A stretch of DNA of 20,148 nucleotides from Cytophagales bacterium (GTDB taxonomy: Bacteria > Bacteroidota > Bacteroidia > Cytophagales > MED-G16): positions 10,493-30,640 of the forward strand of contig JAPYTU010000009.1 of the NCBI GenBank assembly GCA_029940715.1, given 5' to 3'. Every line of letters starts with the position of its first letter. The stretch's first letter is position 1. Below the pieces are notes generated by a model. The model worked only from the letters and a program-made list of their open reading frames with translations, made no database searches and was not told where the DNA came from. This document shows, in pieces, positions 8,153-16,240 of the stretch. The translations under genes and the position numbers were made by a program.

Positions 8153-10081
8153 TTGGGAAGAAAAAAAAAAAGAAAATTAAGACAAGAAAAAACCTTTACA
8201 GGTGTAGTTGATCATGTTAAAAGAAGGTATTGTTTTGTGTCTTCAAATGAAATTACTGATGATATAAAAATCAAATCCAGAGACATGAAAAATGCCATAA
8301 ATGGTGACAAGGTACTTTTTAAATTATTAAACAATTATAATTATAAAAGCTTTGAAGGAGCAATTATAAAAGTGATTGAAAGATCAAAAAATGAATTTAT
8401 AGGAAAAATTGAAGATCATAATGATTTTGCTTTTTTTATTCCTGATAATAAAAAAATATTTACTGATTTTTTTATTAAAAAAAATAACAAAAAAACATAT
8501 GATAATAATATAAAAGTTCTTGTTAAAGTAACTAATTGGAATTCAAGAAGAAAACCCGAAGCAGATGTTATTAAAATTATTGGAAAATCAGGAGAAAATG
8601 ATACAGAAATGCATTCAATTATTCATGATTTTAATTTATCTACATCCTTTCCTAAAAGTGTTGTAAAAGAAACTCATAATTTATTAGATAAAATTTCAAA
8701 TGAAGAAATAAAAAAACGCAAAGACCTAAGAAATATAAAAACATTTACAATTGATCCTGATGATGCAAAAGATTTTGATGATGCTCTTTCTATAAGAAGA
8801 AATAATAATGATTCATTCAGTGTTGGTATACACATTGCTGATGTTTCACATTTTTTTTCTAATAAAACCGAAATTAATAAAGAAGCTGAGAAAAGAGCAA
8901 CTTCTGTTTATTTAGTTGATAGAACAATACCGATGCTTCCTGAAAAACTTTCAAATGATTTATGTTCTTTGAAACCAAATACTGATAGATTAACTTTTTC
9001 TGTATTATTTGATGTAAACATTAAAGCTGAAATAAAAAACATATGGATTGGTAAAACAATTATACACTCAGATAAAAGATTTACATATGATAATGCTCAA
9101 GATGCTATTGATAATGATAATAGTTCTTTTTCAAAAGATTTAAAAACATTAAATTCTATATCCAAAATAATTAGATCTAAACGTTTTAAATCAGGAGCAT
9201 TTAATTTTAAAACCAAAGAAGTAAAATTTAAATTAGATGACAATAAAAAACCTATAGGAGTATATAATAAAATCAGAAAAGATACCCATAAAATGATTGA
9301 AGAATATATGCTACTTGCCAATAAGATTGTTGCTGAAAAGATTAATGAATTTGAAAAAAACAATAAACAAAAATACACATTTGTATATAGGATTCATGAA
9401 GATCCAAAAGAAGAAAAATTAATAGAATTAAAAAACTACATTAATCAATTTGGATACAAAATAAATACTGAAGAACAGCACCTTTCTCAATCTTTAAATG
9501 ATTTAATGGAAAAAATTAAAGGAAAACCTGAAGAAAGTTCAATTGAAAAATTTGCTATAAAATCAATGTCAAAAGCAAAATATTCTACTAGTAAAGAAAA
9601 ACACTTTGGTTTAGCATTTAATAATTACACGCATTTTACATCACCTATTAGAAGATTTCCAGATGTCATGGCCCATAGACTTTTATATAAATATTTAAAT
9701 GCAGGTAAGCCAGAAGATAAAACGTATTATGAAATACTGTGTAAACATTCTTCTAAAATGGAAATTAATGCTACAAAGGCAGAAAGAGAATCTATAAAAT
9801 TTAAACAAGCAGAATATATGACAGCGTTTATTAACCAAGAATTTGAAGCTGTTATCTCTGGTGTTACAGAATGGGGTATTTATGCTGAAATTATTAAAAC
9901 AAAATGTGAAGGTTTAATTAAAATTTCATCAATGAAAGATGACTACTATGATTTTGATGACAATAAAATTCAAATAGTTGGAAAAAGAAGAAATAAAATA
10001 TATCAACTTGGACAAAAAATTATTGTTAAGGTTATTAATACAGACATTAATAGAAGAACTATAGACTTAGAGCTATTATGA
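8153..10081 (+). CDS. rnr: Ribonuclease R (3'-5' exoribonuclease), lacking the N-terminal HTH domain
   Basis: RNase R degrades structured RNA processively from the 3' end. Visible are two OB/cold-shock-like segments (about 15-75 and 80-145), the RNB catalytic domain with TIDPDDAKDFDDA (199-211, metal-binding aspartates) and TSPIRRFPDV (496-505), and a C-terminal S1 domain (about 561-642, VISGVTEWGIYAEI). At 642 residues it is shorter than most relatives (above 700) because it begins directly at TGVVDHVKRRYCFV, where the first OB domain starts; the usual winged-helix region is absent. Lack of space after lipB rules out a hidden 5' part. The chosen start is TTG at 8153; the next in-frame ATG (8285) would cut into the OB domain. 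Codons 3-7 contain an 11-A run (8161-8171). The stop overlaps the next start (ATGA). Confidence 0.95.
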   Translation: MGRKKKRKLRQEKTFTGVVDHVKRRYCFVSSNEITDDIKIKSRDMKNAINGDKVLFKLLNNYNYKSFEGAIIKVIERSKNEFIGKIEDHNDFAFFIPDNKKIFTDFFIKKNNKKTYDNNIKVLVKVTNWNSRRKPEADVIKIIGKSGENDTEMHSIIHDFNLSTSFPKSVVKETHNLLDKISNEEIKKRKDLRNIKTFTIDPDDAKDFDDALSIRRNNNDSFSVGIHIADVSHFFSNKTEINKEAEKRATSVYLVDRTIPMLPEKLSNDLCSLKPNTDRLTFSVLFDVNIKAEIKNIWIGKTIIHSDKRFTYDNAQDAIDNDNSSFSKDLKTLNSISKIIRSKRFKSGAFNFKTKEVKFKLDDNKKPIGVYNKIRKDTHKMIEEYMLLANKIVAEKINEFEKNNKQKYTFVYRIHEDPKEEKLIELKNYINQFGYKINTEEQHLSQSLNDLMEKIKGKPEESSIEKFAIKSMSKAKYSTSKEKHFGLAFNNYTHFTSPIRRFPDVMAHRLLYKYLNAGKPEDKTYYEILCKHSSKMEINATKAERESIKFKQAEYMTAFINQEFEAVISGVTEWGIYAEIIKTKCEGLIKISSMKDDYYDFDDNKIQIVGKRRNKIYQLGQKIIVKVINTDINRRTIDLELL

Positions 10082-11049
10082 ATATAAATAACAAACAATA
10101 TTTCAATAAAATAAAGTCTGAACTAAATAAACTTAATCTAAGCAATAACCCTAAAGAACTTTATGAGCCCATAAAATATATTCTTAAAATGAAGAGTAAA
10201 AAAATCAGACCTATATTATCAATTCTATCTTATAAATTAAAAAAAAATAACTGGCAAGAAATAGTCCAATATGTCATTGCCATTGAATTGTTTCATAATT
10301 TCACTTTAATTCATGATGATATCATAGATAATGCTACACTTCGAAGAGGGAAACAAACCATACATAACAAGTGGAATGATAATATAGGAATTCTTTCTGG
10401 TGATCTATTAATGGTTATTGCAAATAAAATATTTTCTGATTTACCATTAAGAATAATGCGAAAAGTATTAAACAGATTTAATGAGATTGCTATAAAAGTT
10501 TGTGAAGGCCAGCAATATGACATGAATTATGAAAATGAAAAATTGATAACAGAAAAACAATATATCAATATGATACGTCTCAAAACTGCAACCTTAATTG
10601 GTTTTAGCCTTGAACTAGGAGGAATTCTTTCAAAAATGAAAGATCTTGATATAAAAAATTTATACCAATTTGGTGAATTCATGGGTATTGGTTTTCAATT
10701 ACAAGATGATTATTTAGATGTCTTTGGAAATAGAAAATTTGGGAAAAAAATTGGTGGAGATATTCTACTAAATAAAAAAACATACCTTTTAATAAAATTA
10801 TTAGAATCAACTAATGAAAAAGAAAAAATAATAATTAACAATTGGATTAATAATTCTAACAACCCGATCCAAAAAATAGAAGCCATAACAAATCTGATGA
10901 AGGACAAAAATATTGATAGTATAACTGAAACAGTAATTAATAATTATTTCAATAAAGCATTTGATTATTTAAAAAAAATTGATATTAAAAACTCCCAAAA
11001 AAATGAACTAATTGAATTCAGTAAAAAGTTGATAAATAGAAAAAATTAA
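10078..11049 (+). CDS. Polyprenyl (trans-isoprenyl) diphosphate synthase
   Basis: This 323-residue all-alpha enzyme condenses isopentenyl diphosphate with an allylic diphosphate. The two Asp-rich, magnesium-binding motifs are intact: DDIID (80-84, within FTLIHDDIIDNATLRRGK) and GFQLQDDYLDVFG (205-217). KKIRP near residues 41-45 is the expected substrate-binding stretch. The FHNFTLIHDD context resembles short- to medium-chain synthases (farnesyl or geranylgeranyl type) more than octaprenyl synthases, but product length cannot be read safely from this. The start ATG overlaps the rnr stop as ATGA, so translation is probably coupled to rnr. Its stop shares the bases TTAA with the rpmA stop on the other strand. 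Function is sure at family level and uncertain at product level. Confidence 0.93.
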   Translation: MNINNKQYFNKIKSELNKLNLSNNPKELYEPIKYILKMKSKKIRPILSILSYKLKKNNWQEIVQYVIAIELFHNFTLIHDDIIDNATLRRGKQTIHNKWNDNIGILSGDLLMVIANKIFSDLPLRIMRKVLNRFNEIAIKVCEGQQYDMNYENEKLITEKQYINMIRLKTATLIGFSLELGGILSKMKDLDIKNLYQFGEFMGIGFQLQDDYLDVFGNRKFGKKIGGDILLNKKTYLLIKLLESTNEKEKIIINNWINNSNNPIQKIEAITNLMKDKNIDSITETVINNYFNKAFDYLKKIDIKNSQKNELIEFSKKLINRKN

Positions 11050-11303
11050 ACTTTATCCATAACCGATACAAAAGATCTGTCTTTTTTACCCTTCTTAAAC
11101 TCTACAAAACCATCCTTTAAAGCAAATAGTGTATGATCTTTTCCCATTCCAACATTAAGGCCCGCATGATGTTTAGTTCCTCTTTGCCTTACAATAATAT
11201 TTCCAGCAATAATTTTTTGACCACCAAATATTTTAATACCTAGTCTCTTACTATGTGACTCTCTTCCATTCCTAGAACTACCTGCTCCTTTTTTATGTGC
11301 CAT
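11046..11303 (-). CDS. rpmA: 50S ribosomal protein L27
   Basis: L27 reaches toward the peptidyl-transferase centre of the large ribosomal subunit. The 85-residue protein starts MAHKKGAGSSRNGRESHSK, the standard N-terminus, without the cleaved leader found in Firmicutes. RLGIKIFGGQ and IIVRQRGTKHHAGLNVG match the family, and the length is normal. It lies 6 bases downstream of rplU in the usual L21-L27 operon and should be driven by the promoter in front of rplU. It is tail to tail with the polyprenyl synthase gene: the stop codons (TAA in both) share the palindrome TTAA. Confidence 0.98.
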   Translation of the reverse strand: MAHKKGAGSSRNGRESHSKRLGIKIFGGQKIIAGNIIVRQRGTKHHAGLNVGMGKDHTLFALKDGFVEFKKGKKDRSFVSVMDKV

Positions 11304-11309
11304 AATAGT

Positions 11310-11618
11310 TTATTTTATATCCTTAATTAAAATTTTAGTCATCGATTGTCTATGACCATTTTTAACTTTATATCCTTTTCTTCTTTTTTTCTTAAAGACA
11401 ATAACCTTATCATCTTTTAATTGAGATAAAACTTCTCCCGTTACTTTTGATCCTTTTATTGTAGGTTTACCAATTGTAACTTTTCCTTTTTCGCTAATAA
11501 AAAGAACGTTATTAAATTCTACTTTTTTTCCTTCTTTAGAATCTATTTTATCTGTATAAATAAATTTATTTTTTTCTACTTTAAATTGTTTCCCTGAAAT
11601 ATCTACAATCGCATACAT
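11310..11618 (-). CDS. rplU: 50S ribosomal protein L21
   Basis: L21 binds 23S rRNA in the large subunit. From the ATG at 11616-11618 the protein is 102 residues, the normal size, starting MYAIVDISGKQFKVEKNKF and ending in the conserved GYKVKNGHRQSMTKILI segment. The frame is open 60 bases further upstream to another ATG (11678), but that extension does not match L21 and contains the promoter at 11649-11679, so I reject the longer start. It is the first gene of the rplU-rpmA operon. Confidence 0.97.
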   Translation of the reverse strand: MYAIVDISGKQFKVEKNKFIYTDKIDSKEGKKVEFNNVLFISEKGKVTIGKPTIKGSKVTGEVLSQLKDDKVIVFKKKRRKGYKVKNGHRQSMTKILIKDIK

Positions 11619-11648
11619 TGTTCTTTTATTTATTTTTAAAAAGGTCTG

Positions 11649-11679
11649 CAAATTTATGATTTTATATCCATTTATCAAA
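11649..11679 (-). promoter_or_regulatory. Bacteroidetes-type promoter of the rplU-rpmA operon
   Basis: Read on the minus strand, TTTG (11679-11676), 19 bases, then TAAATTTG (11656-11649). This is an exact match to the Bacteroidetes primary sigma consensus (-33 TTTG, -7 TAnnTTTG, spacing 19-20). Transcription should start near 11642, leaving a leader of about 25 bases. The 35 bases upstream of the -33 element are nearly pure A/T with long T and A tracts, as in an UP element. Confidence 0.75.
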
Positions 11680-11736
11680 TCAAAAAAAATAAAATAGATT
11701 TTTTTTAAAAAAAAACAAAAAAGGTTTACAGATTAC

Positions 11737-11768
11737 TTTGATATTATAAACAGTTTTTATAATATTTG
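11737..11768 (+). promoter_or_regulatory. Possible nrdB promoter
   Basis: TTTG (11737-11740), 19 bases, then TAATATTTG (11760-11768). The -7 element has one base too many between TA and TTTG compared with the Bacteroidetes consensus, so this is a near match. If used, it gives a leader of about 170 bases before nrdB. Confidence 0.35.
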
Positions 11769-11866
11769 TATAGCCTAAATTAAGATTGAATATTTAGTGA
11801 TATTTTAATTAATAGCTTCCAAACAAGAACATATTATAAACCACTTATATTGGCTAATAAATTTTA

Positions 11867-11897
11867 GTCATTGTATTATTTTTATCAATATAATGAC
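11867..11897 (+). promoter_or_regulatory. Imperfect inverted repeat in the nrdB leader
   Basis: gtcattgtatt (11867-11877) and aatataatgac (11887-11897) form an 11-bp dyad with one mismatch (a G-U pair in RNA) around a 9-base centre. It ends 45 bases before the nrdB ATG. It could be an operator or an RNA hairpin. It does not match the NrdR box consensus well enough to call it one, and no U-tract follows. Confidence 0.4.
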
Positions 11898-11942
11898 AAG
11901 AATTTTTTTATCTAATTTTTTAAATAGTTAAAAAAATATTTA

Positions 11943-12935
11943 ATGCAACAAAAGGCCCAATTACCAGAACCTATTTTAGAAGAAAATCCTGATAGGTTTG
12001 TGCTATTCCCTATTGAACATGATGACATTTGGAAATTTTATAAAAAAGCAGAAGCAAGCTTTTGGACTGCTGAAGAAATTGATCTTAGTACAGACTTAAA
12101 AGATTGGGGAAATTTAAATGATGGTGAAAAACATTTTATCAAACATGTACTAGCTTTCTTTGCAGCTAGTGACGGTATAGTTAATGAAAATTTAGCTGAA
12201 CATTTTGTGTCAGATGTACAATACACTGAAGCAAAATTTTTCTATGGATTTCAAATTGCAATTGAAAATATTCATTCAGAAACTTATTCATTATTAATTG
12301 ATACTTATGTTGAAGACCCTAAAGAGAAAGATAGTTTGCTTCATGCAATAGAAACTTTAGACTGTGTTAAGAAAAAAGCAGACTGGGCATTGAAATGGAT
12401 TGACAATGGAACTTTTGCTGAAAGATTGATTGCATTTGCTGCTGTAGAAGGAATATTTTTTTCTGGAAGTTTTTGTTCAATATTTTGGCTTAAAAAAAGA
12501 GGTCTAATGCCTGGACTTACTTTTTCAAATGAACTTATATCTAGAGATGAAGGTCTTCACTGTGATTTTGCATGTCACTTATACACAAAACATGTCATAA
12601 ATACCTTACCAAAAGAAAAAGTTACAAAAATCATTGTTGATGCTGTTGATATGGAAAAAGAATTTGTTACCAATGCAATACCAGTTAAACTAATAGGTAT
12701 GAATGCTGATTTAATGTGTCAATATATTGAGTTTGTTGCAGATAGACTACTTATTGAACTCGGTTGTTCTAGAGTATACAATTCATCAAATCCTTTTGAT
12801 TTTATGGAAATGATATCCTTACAAGGAAAAACTAATTTCTTTGAAAAAAGAGTTGCTGAATATCAAAAAGCAGGCGTCCTTAAAAAAGATGATGCTGCTG
12901 ATAGTCCAAAATTTTCATTAAAAGAAGACTTTTAA
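11943..12935 (+). CDS. nrdB: Class Ia ribonucleotide reductase, beta (radical-generating) subunit
   Basis: The R2 subunit builds the diiron-tyrosyl radical cofactor needed to reduce ribonucleotides to deoxyribonucleotides. All six iron ligands can be placed: Asp47 (WTAEEIDL), Glu108 and His111 (IENIHSETYS), Glu169 (AAVEGIFF), Glu203 and His206 (RDEGLH). The radical Tyr is Tyr115, so this is a normal tyrosyl-radical R2 and not a Tyr-less subclass. Segments such as SGSFCSIFWLKKRGLMPGL closely resemble eukaryotic R2, typical of the subclass Bacteroidetes carry. The 330-residue protein ends in KFSLKEDF, the tail that should dock on NrdA. It is the first gene of an operon with nrdA, 9 bases downstream. 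Confidence 0.97.
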   Translation: MQQKAQLPEPILEENPDRFVLFPIEHDDIWKFYKKAEASFWTAEEIDLSTDLKDWGNLNDGEKHFIKHVLAFFAASDGIVNENLAEHFVSDVQYTEAKFFYGFQIAIENIHSETYSLLIDTYVEDPKEKDSLLHAIETLDCVKKKADWALKWIDNGTFAERLIAFAAVEGIFFSGSFCSIFWLKKRGLMPGLTFSNELISRDEGLHCDFACHLYTKHVINTLPKEKVTKIIVDAVDMEKEFVTNAIPVKLIGMNADLMCQYIEFVADRLLIELGCSRVYNSSNPFDFMEMISLQGKTNFFEKRVAEYQKAGVLKKDDAADSPKFSLKEDF

Positions 12936-12944
12936 TATATATAG

Positions 12945-15305
12945 ATGCTAGTAATAAAAAGAGACCAAAGAAAAGAATCAGTAAAATTTGATAAAATAAC
13001 TTCAAGAATTGAAAAATTAAGCTATGGTCTAAATACTAAATACGTAAAAACAATTGAAATTGCTAAAAAAGTTATTGACGGTATTTATGATGGGGTTTCC
13101 ACCCAAGAACTCGATGAATTAGCAGCTGAAACAGCAGCAACTCTTACTACCAAACATCCAGACTATGCGGTTTTAGCAGCAAGAATATCCATATCTAATC
13201 TTCACAAAACAACAAGCAAATCTTTTTCAAATACTATGAAAAGATTATACACATACATCAATCCAAAAACAGGAAAAAATGCTTCACTTTTATCTAAAGA
13301 AGTATATGGAATCATAAATAAGAATGCCGCAATTCTAGATTCCTCTATTATTTACGATAGAGATTTTAGTTATGACTATTTTGGATTTAAAACTCTTGAA
13401 AAATCTTACCTCTTAAAACTTAATGGTATAGTTGTTGAAAGGCCTCAACACATGCTCATGCGAGTTGCTGTTGGTATTCATAAAGAAAATATTGATGCAG
13501 CTATTGAAACATATAATTTACTTTCTGAAAAATGGTTTACTCATGCTACGCCAACACTTTTCAATGCAGGTACTCCAAAACCACAACTATCATCATGTTT
13601 TTTACTTACAATGAAAGATGATAGCATAGATGGAATATATGATACATTAAAACAGTGTGCAACAATATCTCAGTCAGCTGGTGGAATAGGACTAAGTATC
13701 CATAATGTTAGAGCTACAGGATCATATATAAATGGAACAAATGGAATTTCTAATGGTATTATTCCTATGCTTAGAAATTTTGATATGACAGCACGGTACG
13801 TTGACCAAGGTGGTGGAAAAAGAAAAGGAAGTTTTGCTATATATCTAGAACCATGGCATGCAGATATTTTTGAATTTCTACAACTCAAAAAAAATCATGG
13901 AAAAGAAGAGTTAAGAGCAAGAGATCTTTTCTATGCAATGTGGATACCAGATCTCTTTATGAAAAGAGTAGAAGCAAACGAAGATTGGTCATTATTTTCT
14001 CCAGATGAAGCAAAAGATTTACACGAAACATATGGTGATGATTTTGAAAAACTTTATACTAAATATGAAAAAGAAGGAAAAGCAAGAAAATCAGTAAAAG
14101 CTCAAGACTTATGGTTTGAAATACTAGAATCACAAATCGAAACAGGCAACCCTTATATATTATACAAAGACGCAGCAAATAAAAAATCTAATCAAAAAAA
14201 TTTAGGAACAATTAAATCTTCCAATCTATGTACTGAAATAATGGAATATACGTCTCCGGATGAAATTGCAGTTTGCAATTTAGCTTCTATAGCTTTAAAT
14301 AAATTTGTTAAGGATGATATGACTTATGACCACAAAAAATTATATGAGATTACTAAAGTCATTACTAAAAACTTAAATAAAGTTATTGATGTTAACTATT
14401 ATCCAGTCGAAGAAGCGAGAAATTCTAATATGAGACATAGACCTATTGGAATTGGAGTTCAAGGACTTGCTGACGCTTTTATTCTTATGAGATATGTTTT
14501 TGATTCTGAAGAAGCTAAAAAATTAAATGCTGAAATTTTTGAAACTATTTATTTTGGAGCTATGGAAGCATCAATGGAAATAGCTAAAAAAGATGGAGCA
14601 TATGAATCCTATAAAGGTTCACCAGTATCAAAAGGTATTTTTCAATTTGATATGTGGGGAATAACTCCAGATTCAAATAGATGGGACTGGACAAAACTGA
14701 AACAAAAAGTAAAAAAGAACGGTGTTAGAAATTCTCTACTACTAGCTCCTATGCCCACAGCTTCCACATCACAAATTCTTGGAAATAATGAATGCTTTGA
14801 ACCCTATACTTCTAATATTTATACAAGAAGAGTATTGTCTGGAGAATTTATTGTAGTAAATAAACACCTTCTTAAAGACTTAATAAAGCTTAATCTTTGG
14901 GACGATTCTATGAAAGACAGACTAATGGAAGCTAATGGATCAATTCAAGAAATTAAAGAAATTCCCGACAATATTAAGCTTCTTTACAGAACAGTTTGGG
15001 AGATTTCTCAAAAAAGTGTAATTGATATGGCTGCAGACAGAGGCGCATATATATGTCAAAGTCAAAGTATGAATATTCATATGCAAGATGCCACTTTTGG
15101 TAAATTAACATCAATGCATTTTCACGCCTGGAAAAAAGGACTAAAAACGGGTCTTTATTACTTAAGAACAAAAGCAGCCGTTGATGCTATTAAATTTACA
15201 ATAGTAAAAGATGAAAAGAAAAGCATTAAAGAAAAAGAAAAGGAGCAAGTGGCAATACAATGCTCTACCGATAATAAAGATGACTGCGAAATATGTGGAA
15301 GTTAA
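12945..15305 (+). CDS. nrdA: Class Ia ribonucleotide reductase, alpha (catalytic) subunit
   Basis: The R1 subunit reduces ribonucleoside diphosphates. An N-terminal ATP-cone (about 1-90, starting VIKRDQRKESVKFDKITSRI) indicates allosteric activity control by ATP/dATP. Active-site residues are all present: Cys218 (LSSCFLL) and Cys444 (AVCNLAS) as the redox pair, Cys429 as the thiyl radical with Asn427 and Glu431 (SNLCTEI), and the radical-transfer Tyr pair in GLYYLRT (about 738-739). The tail ends CEICGS (781-786), the Cys pair that accepts electrons from thioredoxin or glutaredoxin. The 786 residues match the eukaryote-like subclass. It follows nrdB by 9 bases, and a strong terminator lies about 75 bases downstream. 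Confidence 0.98.
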   Translation: MLVIKRDQRKESVKFDKITSRIEKLSYGLNTKYVKTIEIAKKVIDGIYDGVSTQELDELAAETAATLTTKHPDYAVLAARISISNLHKTTSKSFSNTMKRLYTYINPKTGKNASLLSKEVYGIINKNAAILDSSIIYDRDFSYDYFGFKTLEKSYLLKLNGIVVERPQHMLMRVAVGIHKENIDAAIETYNLLSEKWFTHATPTLFNAGTPKPQLSSCFLLTMKDDSIDGIYDTLKQCATISQSAGGIGLSIHNVRATGSYINGTNGISNGIIPMLRNFDMTARYVDQGGGKRKGSFAIYLEPWHADIFEFLQLKKNHGKEELRARDLFYAMWIPDLFMKRVEANEDWSLFSPDEAKDLHETYGDDFEKLYTKYEKEGKARKSVKAQDLWFEILESQIETGNPYILYKDAANKKSNQKNLGTIKSSNLCTEIMEYTSPDEIAVCNLASIALNKFVKDDMTYDHKKLYEITKVITKNLNKVIDVNYYPVEEARNSNMRHRPIGIGVQGLADAFILMRYVFDSEEAKKLNAEIFETIYFGAMEASMEIAKKDGAYESYKGSPVSKGIFQFDMWGITPDSNRWDWTKLKQKVKKNGVRNSLLLAPMPTASTSQILGNNECFEPYTSNIYTRRVLSGEFIVVNKHLLKDLIKLNLWDDSMKDRLMEANGSIQEIKEIPDNIKLLYRTVWEISQKSVIDMAADRGAYICQSQSMNIHMQDATFGKLTSMHFHAWKKGLKTGLYYLRTKAAVDAIKFTIVKDEKKSIKEKEKEQVAIQCSTDNKDDCEICGS

Positions 15306-15380
15306 TCTTTGATTATTTTAAATGATTTTGTAAATTTGAGTTCACCTAATTCTATTATGCAAATAATAGAAGCAGTTAAG

Positions 15381-15407
15381 AACCACCTATGGTAAGGTGG
15401 TTTTTTT
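15381..15407 (+). terminator. Rho-independent terminator of nrdB-nrdA
   Basis: aaccacct (15381-15388), a 6-base loop and aggtggtt (15395-15402) form a perfect 8-bp stem overlapping a run of seven T (15401-15407). It sits about 75 bases after the nrdA stop and before the next gene on the same strand. Confidence 0.92.
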
Positions 15408-15452
15408 ATTTATAACAAACATTGAGATAAAACAAAACCCCTATATTGTATT

Positions 15453-16235
15453 ATGAAAAACATTTTCTTATTTAGTTTTTTAATATTATGTATTAGTACA
15501 TGTAATTCAATAGAAAAAAATATACCTGAAGAATGTACTACTCTAGGAACTCCACCTTTTGGAGGAACAATATTCATTGATCCTGATATTATAACACCAG
15601 AAGACCCAACAACCTTTATAAGTTTAATTTATAATGGACAAGGATCAAGAACCATGTTTGATAGAAGAGTTAATGATTGGGTTACATTAAATCCTTACCT
15701 TTTTACTTCACAATATGATGATGGATTATATATTGAAATACAAGTAAATCCTGAATTTGAAAGTCCTGAAGTCGCTGAAGTTCAGGCTTTAAAATTTGCA
15801 GAAGTAATTGGAAGATTAACAACACAGTTAAGAAAAGATGTTGAGACAGTATGGATACATAGAGGAAATGAACCATTCGGAGGTGGTAATAACAACCTTT
15901 TAATTCATACAGACTGGTCAGAAGAAAATTATGAAAGCCAAGGTATTCTTGAAGAAACTTTAGTTCACGAGGCCTCTCATACTTCTCTTGACTCCTACCA
16001 TGCTGAGACAGAAAATTGGCTTAATGCTCAATCCATTGATTGTAATTTTATATCAGATTATGCAAGAGATAATCCTATAAGAGAAGATGTCTCTGAAAGT
16101 TATCTACCCTATTTAGCTATAAGATATAGAGCAGATAGAATATCTCCATCTCTTAAACAGACCATAGAAAACACAATGCCTAATAGAATTAATTATTTTG
16201 ATAATCAAAACTTTAATATGTATCCTATAGAATAA
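15453..16235 (+). CDS. Secreted protein with HEASH motif, putative metallopeptidase-like
   Basis: I do not recognise this 260-residue protein as a characterised family. It starts with a signal peptide (hydrophobic 4-16); Cys17 in ISTC could be a lipid-anchor cysteine, but Thr before it is unusual for a lipobox. The body is acidic, with an N-terminal PPFGGTIFIDPD segment. Near residue 175 is VHEASHTSLDSYHAE, an HExxH zinc-site signature preceded by ETL, with a further His seven residues after the second His and several acidic residues around it. The spacing does not fit metzincins (HExxHxxGxxH). It follows the nrd terminator, so it is its own transcription unit, and it converges on the GH43-like gene with only 5 bases between stops. 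A zinc peptidase or other zinc-binding secreted role is inference from the motif alone. Confidence 0.7.
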   Translation: MKNIFLFSFLILCISTCNSIEKNIPEECTTLGTPPFGGTIFIDPDIITPEDPTTFISLIYNGQGSRTMFDRRVNDWVTLNPYLFTSQYDDGLYIEIQVNPEFESPEVAEVQALKFAEVIGRLTTQLRKDVETVWIHRGNEPFGGGNNNLLIHTDWSEENYESQGILEETLVHEASHTSLDSYHAETENWLNAQSIDCNFISDYARDNPIREDVSESYLPYLAIRYRADRISPSLKQTIENTMPNRINYFDNQNFNMYPIE

Positions 16236-16240
16236 ATTAT

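Larger units (their letters stand above)
11619..11942. other. Gene-free divergent control region between rplU and nrdB
   Basis: These 324 bases hold no plausible gene. From left to right they contain the short rplU leader, the rplU promoter, a T8A9 tract (11699-11715) in an A/T-rich block, a possible nrdB promoter at 11737-11768, and about 170 bases of nrdB leader with an imperfect dyad at 11867-11897. No tRNA or known riboswitch fold is apparent. Confidence 0.7.

Noticed and set aside
11619..11678. 20-residue N-terminal extension of L21 starting at the ATG 11676-11678
   Set aside because: It does not resemble L21, and the operon promoter lies inside it, so it would not be transcribed.
11699..11715. 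T8A9 palindrome considered as a terminator hairpin
   Set aside because: It has no G/C stem and no loop and lies directly upstream of the rplU promoter; better seen as a bent A/T tract.
11841..11853. ccacttatattgg considered as an NrdR box in front of nrdB
   Set aside because: Only the outer three base pairs are symmetric, it does not fit the NrdR consensus, and no second box at helical spacing was found.
11943..12935. Possible Tyr-less or manganese-type R2 variant
   Set aside because: The radical Tyr115 and all six metal ligands are present in the ordinary eukaryote-like arrangement.
15425..15450. Possible promoter before the HEASH gene (TTG, 17 bases, TATATTGT)
   Set aside because: The -7 element departs from TAnnTTTG, the spacing is short, and it would leave almost no leader before the ATG.
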